This document shows, piece by piece, positions 42,098-51,118 of a DNA stretch of 64,000 bases. The stretch's first letter is position 1. The number at the start of each line of letters is the position of its first letter. This DNA comes from Anaerolineae bacterium (GTDB lineage Bacteria; Chloroflexota; Anaerolineae; Aggregatilineales; Phototrophicaceae), in NCBI GenBank assembly GCA_020849765.1, contig JADLAY010000069.1, forward strand, positions 124,001 to 188,000. The letters are read 5' to 3'. Both the position numbers and the translations under genes were made by a program. The notes under the pieces are model-generated. The model was not told where the DNA came from and made no database searches. It saw only the letters and a list, made by a program, of their open reading frames with translations.

Positions 42098-43360
42098 ATG
42101 TCTACAGACTCGCTCACCATCAAACAGACGGACAGTGGCTACCGCTGGGTGATCCTGACCCTGTGTGCTCTGACACCCCTATGCGTGATCACTCTGCCGA
42201 ATATGTCACTTCCCCCGTTATTTACCCTGATCGGTGACAACCTGAATTTAACGCTCGTCGAGATCGGTGTGATCTGGGGTGCGGTCTCGTTCACGGGTAT
42301 CTTCTTTGCGTTGATTGGCGGATCGCTAGGCGACCGCTTTGGCACCCGTGTCATGCTGTTTGCGACCTGTCTGCTGACCGGGCTGTTCGGTCTGACACGC
42401 AGCTTCGCGCGGGATTTCGATACGCTGATGCTGGCCACCATCCTGTTCGGCATCTTTCAGGCGGCCATCCCGGTGCTGCTGTTCAAAGTCGTGCGCCATT
42501 GGTTTCCGGCCAGGCAGCTTGGCATGGCCAGCGGCGTGACATCGGCGGGCTTTGCCGCCGGGCTGATGCTCGGCCCACTTCTCAGCACCAGCGTCATCCT
42601 GCCCGCGCTCGGTGGCTGGCGCCAGGTGCTGATCTTCTACGGTGTCGTCGCCGTTTTGCTCAGCCTGGTCTGGCTGATCGTACATCCCACTGAGCGACAG
42701 CCCGATGCAAACGCCCGTCCTCGTGTTTCGCTCGGCGACAGTTTGCGCTACGTCGTCCAGCTGCGCGACGTGTGGATTCTAGGCATCGGCGGCCTGGGGA
42801 TCACGGCCTGCTTTCAAGGCTTCACCGGCTATCTGCCCACCTATCTCAAGACGGTTGGCTGGGCGGAACTGGATGCCGATCGCGCGTTGTCGGCCTTCTT
42901 CATGACGAGTCTGATTGCGGTCATCCCGCTGTCATTCCTGTCCGACCGGCTGCGCCTGCGCCGTGGCTTTCTGATTGTTGCCTCGCTCATCCTGTCGATT
43001 GGCGTCGGGTTGCTAAGCGTCGTCGAAGGCACTGTGATCGTGCTGGTCATGGCGGCGACGGGCATCATCTTCGATTCGTTAATGGCGATTCTCAACGCCA
43101 GCGTGCTCGAAGCAGATGGCGTGACGCACCTCTACGCCGGGACGGCGATTGGTTTTGCCACCATGCTCCGCAATCTGGGCGGGACGTTTTCGCCGCCGGT
43201 CGGCAACAGCCTTACCTCGCTCGGCTTGAGTGTGCCATTCTTATTCTGGGGCGGCATGGGGTTGTTCGCAGCGGTGATGTTTGCGTTCGTGCTCAGGTCA
43301 AAAACGACCGCTGCGCTGGAAGGCCAATCTGCCGATCTCCCGCTCAGCACAGAGGGGTAA
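42098..43360 (+). CDS. Major facilitator superfamily transporter
   Basis: A 420-aa membrane carrier with about 12 helices. The loop 2-3 motif is GGSLGDRFGTRVML (MFS motif A), and the first-half helices are typical of CynX/NarK-like carriers. It has an N-terminal polar tail and no extra domains. The substrate is unknown. It has its own upstream gap and no partner gene. Confidence 0.9.
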   Translation: MSTDSLTIKQTDSGYRWVILTLCALTPLCVITLPNMSLPPLFTLIGDNLNLTLVEIGVIWGAVSFTGIFFALIGGSLGDRFGTRVMLFATCLLTGLFGLTRSFARDFDTLMLATILFGIFQAAIPVLLFKVVRHWFPARQLGMASGVTSAGFAAGLMLGPLLSTSVILPALGGWRQVLIFYGVVAVLLSLVWLIVHPTERQPDANARPRVSLGDSLRYVVQLRDVWILGIGGLGITACFQGFTGYLPTYLKTVGWAELDADRALSAFFMTSLIAVIPLSFLSDRLRLRRGFLIVASLILSIGVGLLSVVEGTVIVLVMAATGIIFDSLMAILNASVLEADGVTHLYAGTAIGFATMLRNLGGTFSPPVGNSLTSLGLSVPFLFWGGMGLFAAVMFAFVLRSKTTAALEGQSADLPLSTEG

Positions 43361-43392
43361 GCAATATCGACGTGGTTCGTCTGACGTGTGAG

Positions 43393-43794
43393 CTACGCCC
43401 TAGACTGGTACTTCATGTAATCGTCGACAATTTGCGTGAATTCCACGACGTTTTCGAACGGATCGCGACAGAAGAAACGCGGTCTTCCGTGAATCACGTC
43501 GGGCGACCACGTTTGATAGCCGCCCTCGGTGAGCACCTGGCGCATCGCTTCGACATCGCCGACGTTCAGGCAGAAGTGCTGCCCGGTTGTGGCGGGGCTG
43601 GCGGTGTTCGCAAACACATGCAGTTCGAGATCGCCGCCCAGGCTGAACCACACCAGATCGAGATGGGCGATGCTGCTCGGCACCGGCTTTTCCACCAGCC
43701 CGATCAGGTCGCGGTAAAACTGGCGCGCAAGCTCGGCGCTGTCTTGGCCCGGCGGGCGTGGTACGCTGACATGCTGTAAGACCACTTGCATCAT
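43393..43794 (-). CDS. VOC family (glyoxalase/bleomycin-resistance fold) protein
   Basis: A 133-aa protein with the two-module VOC fold: MMQVVLQHVSVPRPPGQD, LVWFSLGGDLELHVF, QHFCLNVGDVEAMRQVL, and CRDPFENVVEFTQIV. The usual metal ligands (His near residue 8, Glu in LELHVF, His in GQHFCL and Glu in NVVEF) are present, so metal binding is likely. The first of the tandem ATGs, with AGGA upstream, is used. The substrate is unknown. Confidence 0.85.
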   Translation of the reverse strand: MMQVVLQHVSVPRPPGQDSAELARQFYRDLIGLVEKPVPSSIAHLDLVWFSLGGDLELHVFANTASPATTGQHFCLNVGDVEAMRQVLTEGGYQTWSPDVIHGRPRFFCRDPFENVVEFTQIVDDYMKYQSRA

Positions 43795-43900
43795 GAACAT
43801 CCTGAGAATGCGGCTCAAGAAAGACGCATTATAAGCGGTCGACGCGATGCTGGCGATTATTGGGCGGGGAAGATGCCCTCAGCTGCGCTCTGGCTCGATC

Positions 43901-44893
43901 TCACCGCTGGTACACCTCAGGATTGACGACGTGCACAGGGCGTTCGCCGCGCAATACCGCGAGGGCGTTCTCCGCCGCCATCAGCCCCATGCGCAGCGTC
44001 GTCTGCCTCGTCGCTGAGCCGCTGTGCGGGGTGGCGATGAAGTTCTCCAGCTCAAGCAGTGGGTTGCCGGTGGAAGGCTCTTTCGCGAAGGCATCGAAGG
44101 CCGCGCCGCCGAGCTTGTTCTGGGCCAGTGCCTCGTAGAGCGCCGCTTCGTCGACCAGCCCGCCGCGCGCCGTGTTGATCAGGAGCGCGCCCGGCTTCAT
44201 GCCTGCGAGGGCGTCCGCGTCGATCAGATTGCGCGTCTCGTCCATCAGCGGCAGATGCAGGCTGACCACGTCGGAGTCTGCCAGCAGTTCGTCCAGCGTG
44301 CATGGTGTCGCGTTCAGCGCTGAGACAACCTCCGGCGAGGGGGGCACCGGGTCGTAATAGAGGATGCGCATGCCGAAGGCCGCCGCGCGCTGCGCCGTCT
44401 CCTGCCCGATGCGCCCCAGCCCGATGATGCCGAGCGTCTGCCCGTGCAGCTCCATGCCGCTGACGACCGACCAGTTCCCCTGGCGGATCGCGCGGTCGTG
44501 GCGTGTGACGTGGCGTGCCAGGGCCAGCATCAGCGCCAGCGTCAGTTCAGCCACGGCGATGCTGTTCGCGCCCGGCGTATTCGTCACAACGATGCCGCGC
44601 GCCGTCGCCGCCGCCAGATCGACATTGTCGACACCGACGCCGAAGCGCGAGATCACGCGGAGCGCTTGCGCCGCTTCGAGTGCCGCCGAATTCACCTCGT
44701 CCAAGCCCAGGATCGCGCCGACGATCTGCGGGTCGGCCAGCAGCGCGCCCAGTTCGTTCGCCTTCAACGGGCGATCCTGCGGGCTGTTGACCAGTTCGTA
44801 ACCGGCCTCCGCCAGCACCTCTTGATGCTTACCCGGCACTTTGCGGAACGAACGCGTCGTCACCAGAATTTTGGCTGTGGAGGGTTGAGTCAT
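43901..44893 (-). CDS. D-2-hydroxyacid dehydrogenase (phosphoglycerate dehydrogenase-like)
   Basis: A 330-aa NAD-dependent dehydrogenase. NAD site GIIGLGRIGQETAQRAAAF; catalytic Arg in INTARGGLVDEAAL; Glu in the DAFAKEPSTGNPLL region; and His in IATPHSGSATRQT. It lacks the C-terminal ACT domain of long SerA enzymes, so it may oxidise 3-phosphoglycerate or another 2-hydroxyacid. AGAGAG lies upstream. It begins 25 bp after the hypothetical exported protein gene on the same strand. Confidence 0.92.
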   Translation of the reverse strand: MTQPSTAKILVTTRSFRKVPGKHQEVLAEAGYELVNSPQDRPLKANELGALLADPQIVGAILGLDEVNSAALEAAQALRVISRFGVGVDNVDLAAATARGIVVTNTPGANSIAVAELTLALMLALARHVTRHDRAIRQGNWSVVSGMELHGQTLGIIGLGRIGQETAQRAAAFGMRILYYDPVPPSPEVVSALNATPCTLDELLADSDVVSLHLPLMDETRNLIDADALAGMKPGALLINTARGGLVDEAALYEALAQNKLGGAAFDAFAKEPSTGNPLLELENFIATPHSGSATRQTTLRMGLMAAENALAVLRGERPVHVVNPEVYQR

Positions 44894-44918
44894 GAGTTCT
44901 CTCTACGCAGTCTGCCGG

Positions 44919-45728
44919 TCAATCGGCGATGGCGGGCGGGTACTGATCGCCCGCATAAACGTACTGGTGATAACTCTGCACCAGGTTATCGCGCACGATG
45001 TTGTAGTAACACTGGTTGCCGCCGCCGAAGGGCAGCAGGACGAGCGGCTCGCTGATCGTGCGCTCGGTCAACGCCCAGCCTTGCGGCAGCACCGGCCCTG
45101 TAACGTCCGGCGTGCCGGTCGCGGTGGCGTGCATCACGTAGAGATTGCCCAGCCCGTCTGAGAGTTCGTAGATCACTGGCCCGTCGAAGACCATGCGATG
45201 GCACTTGGCAATCGTGTTGATGCTGACGTAGCCCGGATTGACGACATCGCCCGAACAGCCGGAGGCATCCGGAAAGCAGCTGTTCCCGGCAATCGTCGTC
45301 AGCTTCAGCCACGTGTAGCCTTCGATCTCGTCGATGCTGAAGCAGGCGTCGCCGCTGCAATCGGGCGGCGCATCGGGCGAACGGAAGAAGCACGAGCCGT
45401 CGAACAACAGATTGCGCGTCGAGTTCTTGAGCAAAGGCAGCCGGAAGCCGTAACTGGCCCATACGTCGTCCGGGATCGGGTTCGCGCCGCCTGCGACGTA
45501 GATGTTATCCGTCTCCAGATTCAGGATTTCCTTGGCGATGGCGGTGCTCTCGTCCCTGCCTCCGGCGCAGGCCGCGCCTTGCGGCATCTGAGTCTGCATG
45601 GTGGCGTAGGTGATTTCGAGCGGCTTGGGCGCCATCAACGATCGGACGTAACTGTAGAAGAGCAGCGCGCCGGCGGCCACGATGACGACGATCGCGCCGC
45701 CGATGATGAGCAGTGTCTTGCGCCTCAT
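44919..45728 (-). CDS. Hypothetical membrane-anchored Cys-rich protein
   Basis: A 269-aa protein with one N-terminal membrane anchor (TLLIIGGAIVVIVAAGALLF) and an extracytoplasmic domain holding several cysteines (AACAGG, CFFRSPDAPPDC, CFSIDEIEGY, CFPDASGCSGD, KCHRM and QCYYN), probably paired as disulfides. No family recognised. It has a weak ribosome site. It is followed at 25 bp by the hydroxyacid dehydrogenase. Confidence 0.7.
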   Translation of the reverse strand: MRRKTLLIIGGAIVVIVAAGALLFYSYVRSLMAPKPLEITYATMQTQMPQGAACAGGRDESTAIAKEILNLETDNIYVAGGANPIPDDVWASYGFRLPLLKNSTRNLLFDGSCFFRSPDAPPDCSGDACFSIDEIEGYTWLKLTTIAGNSCFPDASGCSGDVVNPGYVSINTIAKCHRMVFDGPVIYELSDGLGNLYVMHATATGTPDVTGPVLPQGWALTERTISEPLVLLPFGGGNQCYYNIVRDNLVQSYHQYVYAGDQYPPAIAD

Positions 45729-45974
45729 GCGTGGGCGCCTGCCTGTCGCGGATCTGGAACGGCATCTGCGCGAAGGTATTCTGTGGGTGCAAAAGTCATG
45801 GGGTTGTGCGGGCTCTCAATGATAGCGGCGTCGAGTTTGTAATTATCCCGTCCTTGCTCAAGAATGTCTAGCAGGACGCGCCTGCGATCATTGCGTGGGC
45901 AGTTATAATCTACACAGGTGGTCGGTTTTGCACTGAGCGAACAGCGCCGCCTGGGCCACATGAACGGAATCATC

Positions 45975-47447
45975 ATGGCAGTCATGGTCATCGACATCGG
46001 GAGTTCGTCCGTCCGCGTCATGCTGTTTGATGGGCAAGCGCGCGCCATTCCTGGTGCGGTGGCTTCGCGCCAGTATCAGTTTGCCAATGAACCGGCGGGC
46101 GCGGCGGTGGCGGATGCGCAGCTTCTGCTCCAGCTCACGGAAGCCTGCATCGACGACATCCTGCAGCATCCCAAGGCGAGCAAGGTCGAAGTCGTCGCCA
46201 TGGCGATCTTCACCGACAGCCTGCTCGGTTTGGACGAATCAGGCGAGGTCGTCACACCGGTCTACACCTATGGCGACACGCGCAGCGCCGAGGATGTCAA
46301 ATTGCTCGACCGGCAGATCGATTCGGTCGCGACACATCAGCGCACCGGCTGCATGAATCACACGACCTACCTGCCTGGGCGGCTGCACTGGCTGCGCCGC
46401 ACCGAGCCGCACACGTTTGCTGCCGTCAAGCGCTGGCAGGATTTCGCGACCTATCTGTACGCGCTCTGGTTCGGCGAGGCGCCGTGCAGCTATTCGGTCG
46501 CTTCGTGGACAGGACTGCTCAACCGGGCGAGGCTCGAATGGGACTCGACCTGGTTCGATCTGCTGGGGCTGGATGCCGCGAAGTTCCCGCGCCTGAGCGA
46601 CTACGACGATATGCAGACCGGCCTCGTGCCGGATTACGCGGCGCGCTGGCCGTTGCTGGCATCGGTGCCGTTCTGCCTGGCCGTCGGCGATGGCGCGGCG
46701 GCCAATGTGGGATCGGGTGCCGTGGATACCAGCCACATGGCGCTGACCGTCGGCACGACCGCGGCGCTGCGCGTCATCATGGATGCGGAACTGCCGGACG
46801 TCCCGCGGGGGCTGTGGGGCTACCGGCTCGACGCCGCGCATCACGTCATTGGCGGCGCGACCTTCGAAGGCGGGAACATTTTCCATTGGGCGCGCAGTGT
46901 CCTCCGTCTGCCGGAGAACGACGAGACGCTCGCAGCCGAACTCGCACGCCGCCCACCCGATTCGCATGGGCTGGTCTTCCTGCCCTTGCTGGCCGGGGAA
47001 CGCAGTCCGGGCTGGGCCGGGGATGCGACCGGGTCAATCGTGGGGCTGCGGCTGTCGACCAGCGCGGTCGATCTGCTGCAGGCCGCCTACGAAGGGGTTG
47101 CCCTGCGGCTGGCCCTGACCGCCGATCAGCTTGCGCCGCTGACTCCAAACGAGACGAGCGTGATGGCCGGTGGTGGCGCGCTGGCGGCGTCGGCGGTTTG
47201 GGTGCAGACGATCGCCAACGCGCTCAACCGCACGATCCATCTGGTAGCCGAAACCGAGATCACCGCGCGCGGCACGGCGATTCTGGCCCTGCGCGCCCTG
47301 GGCCGCTGCTCACTGGCGGATCATCCACCGGCGATCGAGCGCATCGTCGAGCCTATCCCCGCACACGTGACCGTTCTGCGCCGCGCTTTGGAGCGGCAAG
47401 TCGAACTCTATCAAAAAGTCGTCAATTCTCGTTCGCCACTAGGATAA
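45975..47447 (+). CDS. FGGY-family carbohydrate kinase (gluconokinase-like)
   Basis: A 490-aa sugar kinase. The N-terminal actin-fold block is VIDIGSSSVRVMLFDG; GDGAAANVGSGAVDTSHMAL and MAGGGALAASAVWVQTIAN are the ATP-binding parts of the C-terminal domain. It resembles gluconokinase/xylulokinase relatives that phosphorylate sugar acids. ATG at 45975 (MAVMVIDIG) with GGAA upstream is preferred over starts at 45960 and 45918. It is followed within 4 bp by the SDR and then the LarA-like gene. Confidence 0.9.
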   Translation: MAVMVIDIGSSSVRVMLFDGQARAIPGAVASRQYQFANEPAGAAVADAQLLLQLTEACIDDILQHPKASKVEVVAMAIFTDSLLGLDESGEVVTPVYTYGDTRSAEDVKLLDRQIDSVATHQRTGCMNHTTYLPGRLHWLRRTEPHTFAAVKRWQDFATYLYALWFGEAPCSYSVASWTGLLNRARLEWDSTWFDLLGLDAAKFPRLSDYDDMQTGLVPDYAARWPLLASVPFCLAVGDGAAANVGSGAVDTSHMALTVGTTAALRVIMDAELPDVPRGLWGYRLDAAHHVIGGATFEGGNIFHWARSVLRLPENDETLAAELARRPPDSHGLVFLPLLAGERSPGWAGDATGSIVGLRLSTSAVDLLQAAYEGVALRLALTADQLAPLTPNETSVMAGGGALAASAVWVQTIANALNRTIHLVAETEITARGTAILALRALGRCSLADHPPAIERIVEPIPAHVTVLRRALERQVELYQKVVNSRSPLG

Positions 47448-47451
47448 GTCC

Positions 47452-48285
47452 ATGAATCTTGAAGAACTGACTCACATTTATGATTTGACCGGGCGTGTGA
47501 TTGTCGTTTCAGGGGGGACAGGGGTGCTCGGCAGCGAGATCGCCTGCTCGCTCGTCGGTCTGGGCGCTCACGTCGTCATTCTCGACCGCAACCCCGCTCT
47601 GTCTGAAACCATGCGTGAGCGTCTTCATTGTGATGCGGGCGATGCCATCTCGGTTTACGCCAACGTGCTCGAACGCGAGACGCTGGAGAAAGCGGAAGAA
47701 GTCATCCGCGCGGAGTTCGGCCCGGTCGACACACTGATCAATGTGGCGGGCGGCAACAACGCCGAGGCGACTACCAACCCGGACAACACCTTCTTCGACA
47801 TCCCCGAACAAGCCTTTCGCAGCGTCCTGGACCTCAACACCTTGGGTACAGTGCTGCCCTGCCAGGTGTTCGGGCGCGGCATGGCGGAGCGCAAGGCCGG
47901 AGTCATCCTCAATATCTCATCCATGGCGGCCATGCGCCCGCTCACGCGCATTCCCGCCTATTCCGGCGCCAAGGCCGCGATCAGCAACTTTACGCAGTGG
48001 CTGGCCGTCCACATGGCGCAGGAGTACAGCCCGAATATCCGCGTCAATGCCCTGGCACCGGGTTTCTTCATCGGCAAGCAGAATCGTTTCCTGCTCACAG
48101 ACGAGAAGACCGGCGATCTCACGCCGCGTGGCCGCCAGATCATCGACCACACGCCGATGAAGCGCTTCGGCAACCCGGAAGATCTCGTCGGCACGGTCGC
48201 CTGGCTGATCAGCGATGCCAGCAAATTCATTACGGGCATCGTCGTGCCGGTCGACGGCGGTTTTAGCGCCTTTGGAGGAGTGTGA
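47452..48285 (+). CDS. SDR oxidoreductase, D-mannonate/fructuronate reductase-like
   Basis: A 277-aa classical SDR that resembles the fructuronate/mannonate oxidoreductases found beside uronate genes. The cofactor loop is VVSGGTGVLGSEIACSL; NVAGGNNAEATTNPDNTFF is characteristic of that subgroup. Catalytic Ser is in ILNISSMAAMRPL, Tyr/Lys in PAYSGAKAAISNF, and the C-terminus is GIVVPVDGGFSAFGGV. It lies between the FGGY kinase and the LarA-like gene; the last codons overlap the Shine-Dalgarno of the next gene. Confidence 0.9.
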   Translation: MNLEELTHIYDLTGRVIVVSGGTGVLGSEIACSLVGLGAHVVILDRNPALSETMRERLHCDAGDAISVYANVLERETLEKAEEVIRAEFGPVDTLINVAGGNNAEATTNPDNTFFDIPEQAFRSVLDLNTLGTVLPCQVFGRGMAERKAGVILNISSMAAMRPLTRIPAYSGAKAAISNFTQWLAVHMAQEYSPNIRVNALAPGFFIGKQNRFLLTDEKTGDLTPRGRQIIDHTPMKRFGNPEDLVGTVAWLISDASKFITGIVVPVDGGFSAFGGV

Positions 48286-48287
48286 CG

Positions 48288-49553
48288 ATGGGCTTGATTG
48301 CGCAGGCGATCGCGCCGGAAAACGAATGGCTGACGACCGAGACGATCCAGCACACGTTCGCGGCAGGTCTGGCCGGTCGCTTCAGCGGGGCGCGCGTGCT
48401 CGCCCTGATCCCGGATCACACGCGCAGTATTCCGCTGCCGATGCTCTTCCGCATGGTCGTCGCCCTGCTGCACGATACCAAACAGCTCGACTTCATGGTC
48501 GCTCTGGGGACGCACCCACCGTTGAGTCAGGAAGCCCTCAATGCCCTGGTCGGCATCACGCAAGGGGAGCGCGAAACGACCTTCAAGCACATCGGCCTGC
48601 TCAATCATGCCTGGGATGATCCGGATGCGCTGGTCCAGATCGGCGTGCTTGAGCAGGCACACATCCAGCAGATTGCCGGGGATATCTGGCATCCGTCGCT
48701 CGGCGGCGATACGCCTATTCGCATCAACCGGCTGGCGCTCGAATACGATCATATCCTCATCATGGGCCCGACGTTTCCGCATGAGGTCGTCGGCTTCAGC
48801 GGCGGCGATAAATATCTGTTCCCAGGCATCTCCGGCGCGGAGATGATCAACACGACGCACTGGCTCGGCGCGCTGATGACGGTGCTCAACACGATCGGCA
48901 TCAAGCAGACGCCTGTGCGTGGCATGATCGATGCCGCTACCGCCTGTCTGAAGACGCCGATCACGCTCGCGAGTCTGGTCGTGGTCGACGATGGCCTGGC
49001 CGGGATTTTCATTGGCGATCATCTCTCCGCCTGGTCGCTGGCCGCCGATCTCTCCAGCCAGCGCCACATCCGCTGGGTCGACGCGCCCTATCAGCGCGTG
49101 CTCTCGCATGCTTCCTCGCGCTATGACGAGCTGTGGACGGCGGGAAAAGCCATGTACAAGCTCGATCCGGCGGTGGCGGCGGGCGGCGAGCTGATCATCT
49201 ACGCGCCCGATCTGGAGACCGTCAGTCACGTTCATGGCCGCTATATCTATCAGGCGGGCTATCACGTGCGCGATTACTATCTCAGGCAGTGGGAACGCTT
49301 CAAAGACATCCCCCTGGGCGTGCTCGCGCACGGGACGCACGTGCGTGGCAGCGGCACCTATGAGGATGGCGTCGAGCGGGCGCGCATCCAGGTCACGCTG
49401 GCGACGAAGATTCCGCGCGAGGACTGCGAGCGTCTATCGCTCGGCTATCTCGATCCATCGGAGATTAAGGTAGAGGAATGGCGGGGGCGTGAGGATGAAG
49501 GCATTCTGTATGTGCCGCATGCCGGTGAGATTCTCTATCGTGTCAAGTCGTAG
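48288..49553 (+). CDS. LarA-like nickel-pincer racemase/epimerase
   Basis: A 421-aa protein of the LarA family that racemises or epimerises 2-hydroxyacids. Conserved features include DHTRSIP near residue 44, the TFPHEVVGFSGGDKYLFPG region whose Lys corresponds to the residue that binds the nickel-pincer cofactor in LarA, and SGAEMINTTHW. ATG at 48288 with GGAGG 9 nt upstream is preferred over GTG at 48282. It closes the sugar-acid operon. No LarB/LarC/LarE maturation genes are visible, so these would lie elsewhere. The substrate is probably a sugar acid. Confidence 0.88.
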   Translation: MGLIAQAIAPENEWLTTETIQHTFAAGLAGRFSGARVLALIPDHTRSIPLPMLFRMVVALLHDTKQLDFMVALGTHPPLSQEALNALVGITQGERETTFKHIGLLNHAWDDPDALVQIGVLEQAHIQQIAGDIWHPSLGGDTPIRINRLALEYDHILIMGPTFPHEVVGFSGGDKYLFPGISGAEMINTTHWLGALMTVLNTIGIKQTPVRGMIDAATACLKTPITLASLVVVDDGLAGIFIGDHLSAWSLAADLSSQRHIRWVDAPYQRVLSHASSRYDELWTAGKAMYKLDPAVAAGGELIIYAPDLETVSHVHGRYIYQAGYHVRDYYLRQWERFKDIPLGVLAHGTHVRGSGTYEDGVERARIQVTLATKIPREDCERLSLGYLDPSEIKVEEWRGREDEGILYVPHAGEILYRVKS

Positions 49554-49567
49554 GGTGAGAACGGGCC

Positions 49568-49606
49568 GGCCTCCGGCATCAGCTTCCAGGAGCGATGCCG
49601 GAGGCC
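49568..49606. terminator. Long hairpin between convergent genes, no U-tract
   Basis: GGCCTCCGGCATC (49568-49580) pairs perfectly with GATGCCGGAGGCC (49594-49606), loop 13 nt. No T-tract follows on either side, so termination would be weak or factor-assisted. Confidence 0.5.
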
Positions 49607-49615
49607 GATTGTGCA

Positions 49616-49870
49616 TCAGGACAGGTAAACACCCTCGACTTCGTATTGTGGCGCTGTTTGACGGGCATAGTCCGCCGACACCGAAATGCGCGGCAGGTCA
49701 TGCTGGCTGATTTCCGGGAAGGCCGCGGTCGAGACCCGGCGGAAGATCACATATACCAGCCAGGCCATGAACGCATACTGCACGACCTTAGCACCCCGGT
49801 AAAGCAGGCCGAGCGTCGCCACGAGGAAGCGCGCGACGGCCCCGATGAAGAGCAGATAATCCTTAAGCAT
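49616..49870 (-). CDS. Small membrane protein
   Basis: An 84-aa protein with an N-terminal hydrophobic helix (YLLFIGAVARFLVATLGLL) and a second (YAFMAWLVYVIFR), then a hydrophilic tail. No family recognised. It overlaps the upstream gene by 8 bp, which argues for co-translation. It converges with the LarA-like gene. Confidence 0.6.
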   Translation of the reverse strand: MLKDYLLFIGAVARFLVATLGLLYRGAKVVQYAFMAWLVYVIFRRVSTAAFPEISQHDLPRISVSADYARQTAPQYEVEGVYLS

Positions 49871-50165
49871 TGGGCAGGCGCTCCTCCACTACACGGCGTA
49901 AACGTTTCACTTCGCGTTCCAGATTGTCCACCGCCTGCGCCATCGAGTCGCGCCCGCTGCTGAATGTATCTTCCAGGCGATCGCGCCACGTCTTCGGGCG
50001 GTGCCGTCTGCGCAGGATCACGAACACCGCCAGTGCGGTGGCCAACGTGAGGACTGTGCTCATGATGCGCAGGCCCGACGCAATCATGTCCGACGAGATC
50101 GAGAGCGGCGTTTCTTCGGGTTGCGTGCCATTGCTGACCGGTGTTTGTTGGTTCGTGTATTCCAC
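49863..50165 (-). CDS. Small membrane protein with coiled-coil tail
   Basis: About 100 aa starting at a GTG, preceded by GGGAG 8 nt upstream; no ATG gives a better start. A polar N-terminus is followed by one membrane helix (STVLTLATALAVFVILR) and a charged helix (DNLEREVKRLRRVVEERL) likely to form a coiled coil. No family recognised. It overlaps the next gene by 8 bp; the two probably work as a pair in the membrane. Confidence 0.6.
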   Translation of the reverse strand: MEYTNQQTPVSNGTQPEETPLSISSDMIASGLRIMSTVLTLATALAVFVILRRRHRPKTWRDRLEDTFSSGRDSMAQAVDNLEREVKRLRRVVEERLPNA

Positions 50166-50316
50166 AGCCTTATCTCCCTTTAAAACGGACAGCCGATTCC
50201 CGATTGAGATGAGAATCGGGCCGCTGCGCTTCCACTGCAAACTTATGCTTCAAGATACCGCCCTCAAGGCAGCATAACATGGCAATAGCGGCTGATCCGC
50301 CCCTAGGTGAAGTGGC

Positions 50317-51024
50317 TCATTTTGCGCTTGGGCTGCTGTTGACCGTGAGCGGCGTCCGGCAGTTGGGGCACAGAGCGCGGTGAGCGTGCGGCGCCGCCAC
50401 GATCGACAGCCCGCAGTGTGGGCAGCGAGCCGGTGAGGTCGGCGCCAAAGTGGGAACGTCGGGGTTCTCGTCACCGTCGATCATGAGTGAGAACGGGGCG
50501 ACGTGCTGTACGGGCGGCCTCTCGCCGTACAGAAAGACGCTGACCTGGCCGTCCGTCTCCAGATACGCGCGTTTGACCTGGCGCAGATCTTCGGCGCCGC
50601 CCTGGCGCAGCTCGGCGAAGATCTCCTTGGCGGACATATGGGCGCGCCGCACGCCGTCGAGATCGAATGCCCCATCCTTGACCAGCCGGATCGTTTCGCC
50701 TTCGAAGATATGGCGAATGCGCTTGCTGTGGATGTTCAGATACGTGAAGAATCGCTGCAATAAGACCATGATCGTCAAAGCGAACATGCCGTGTATGAGG
50801 GGCACGTCGGCATAAATCATTGGGTCACCCACCGCGGAGCCGAGCGCAATAATCAGCGTGAATTCGGCCATGGAAAGCTGCCCCAGGCCGCGATGCCCGA
50901 CCACGCGCAGGATGATCATCGTGTAGCCGAACAGGATCGTCGTTCGCAGGGCGATCTCTAATAAGAACAGCGGCGGCAGATCGCCCAAAAAGATGCGACC
51001 CAGATCAAAGCTGTAACCATCCAT
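50317..51024 (-). CDS. DUF421 (YetF-like) membrane protein with C-terminal zinc ribbon
   Basis: A 235-aa protein. Three N-terminal helices (ALRTTILFGYTMIILRVVG, FTLIIALGSAVGDPMIYA and HGMFALTIMVLLQRFFTYL) precede a DUF421 domain of YetF type (GVRRAHMSAKEIFAELRQGG). A zinc-ribbon tail (ARCPHCGLSIVAA, LCPNCRTPL) is less common. YetF proteins are linked to sporulation or envelope stress, but their function is not established. The ATG has GGAG 10 nt upstream. It has a terminator behind the upstream gene. Confidence 0.85.
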   Translation of the reverse strand: MDGYSFDLGRIFLGDLPPLFLLEIALRTTILFGYTMIILRVVGHRGLGQLSMAEFTLIIALGSAVGDPMIYADVPLIHGMFALTIMVLLQRFFTYLNIHSKRIRHIFEGETIRLVKDGAFDLDGVRRAHMSAKEIFAELRQGGAEDLRQVKRAYLETDGQVSVFLYGERPPVQHVAPFSLMIDGDENPDVPTLAPTSPARCPHCGLSIVAAPHAHRALCPNCRTPLTVNSSPSAK

Positions 51025-51058
51025 GAGATTTGTACTCCGTTGTGCTGCCCGATAGCGA

Positions 51059-51083
51059 AAGCCGCCCAAAACTTGGGCGGCTT
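51059..51083 (-). terminator. Intrinsic terminator (minus strand)
   Basis: AAGCCGCCC pairs with GGGCGGCTT around a 7-nt loop. On the minus strand a short T run follows. It ends the CsbD-fusion gene at 51119. Confidence 0.65.
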
Positions 51084-51118
51084 CCAATGGGATGCTATTC
51101 AGTTATCGCCGAATGGCC

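Noticed and set aside
49568..49606. Considered as a standard rho-independent terminator
   Set aside because: The stem is perfect but no T-tract follows, so it is listed only as a hairpin of moderate confidence.
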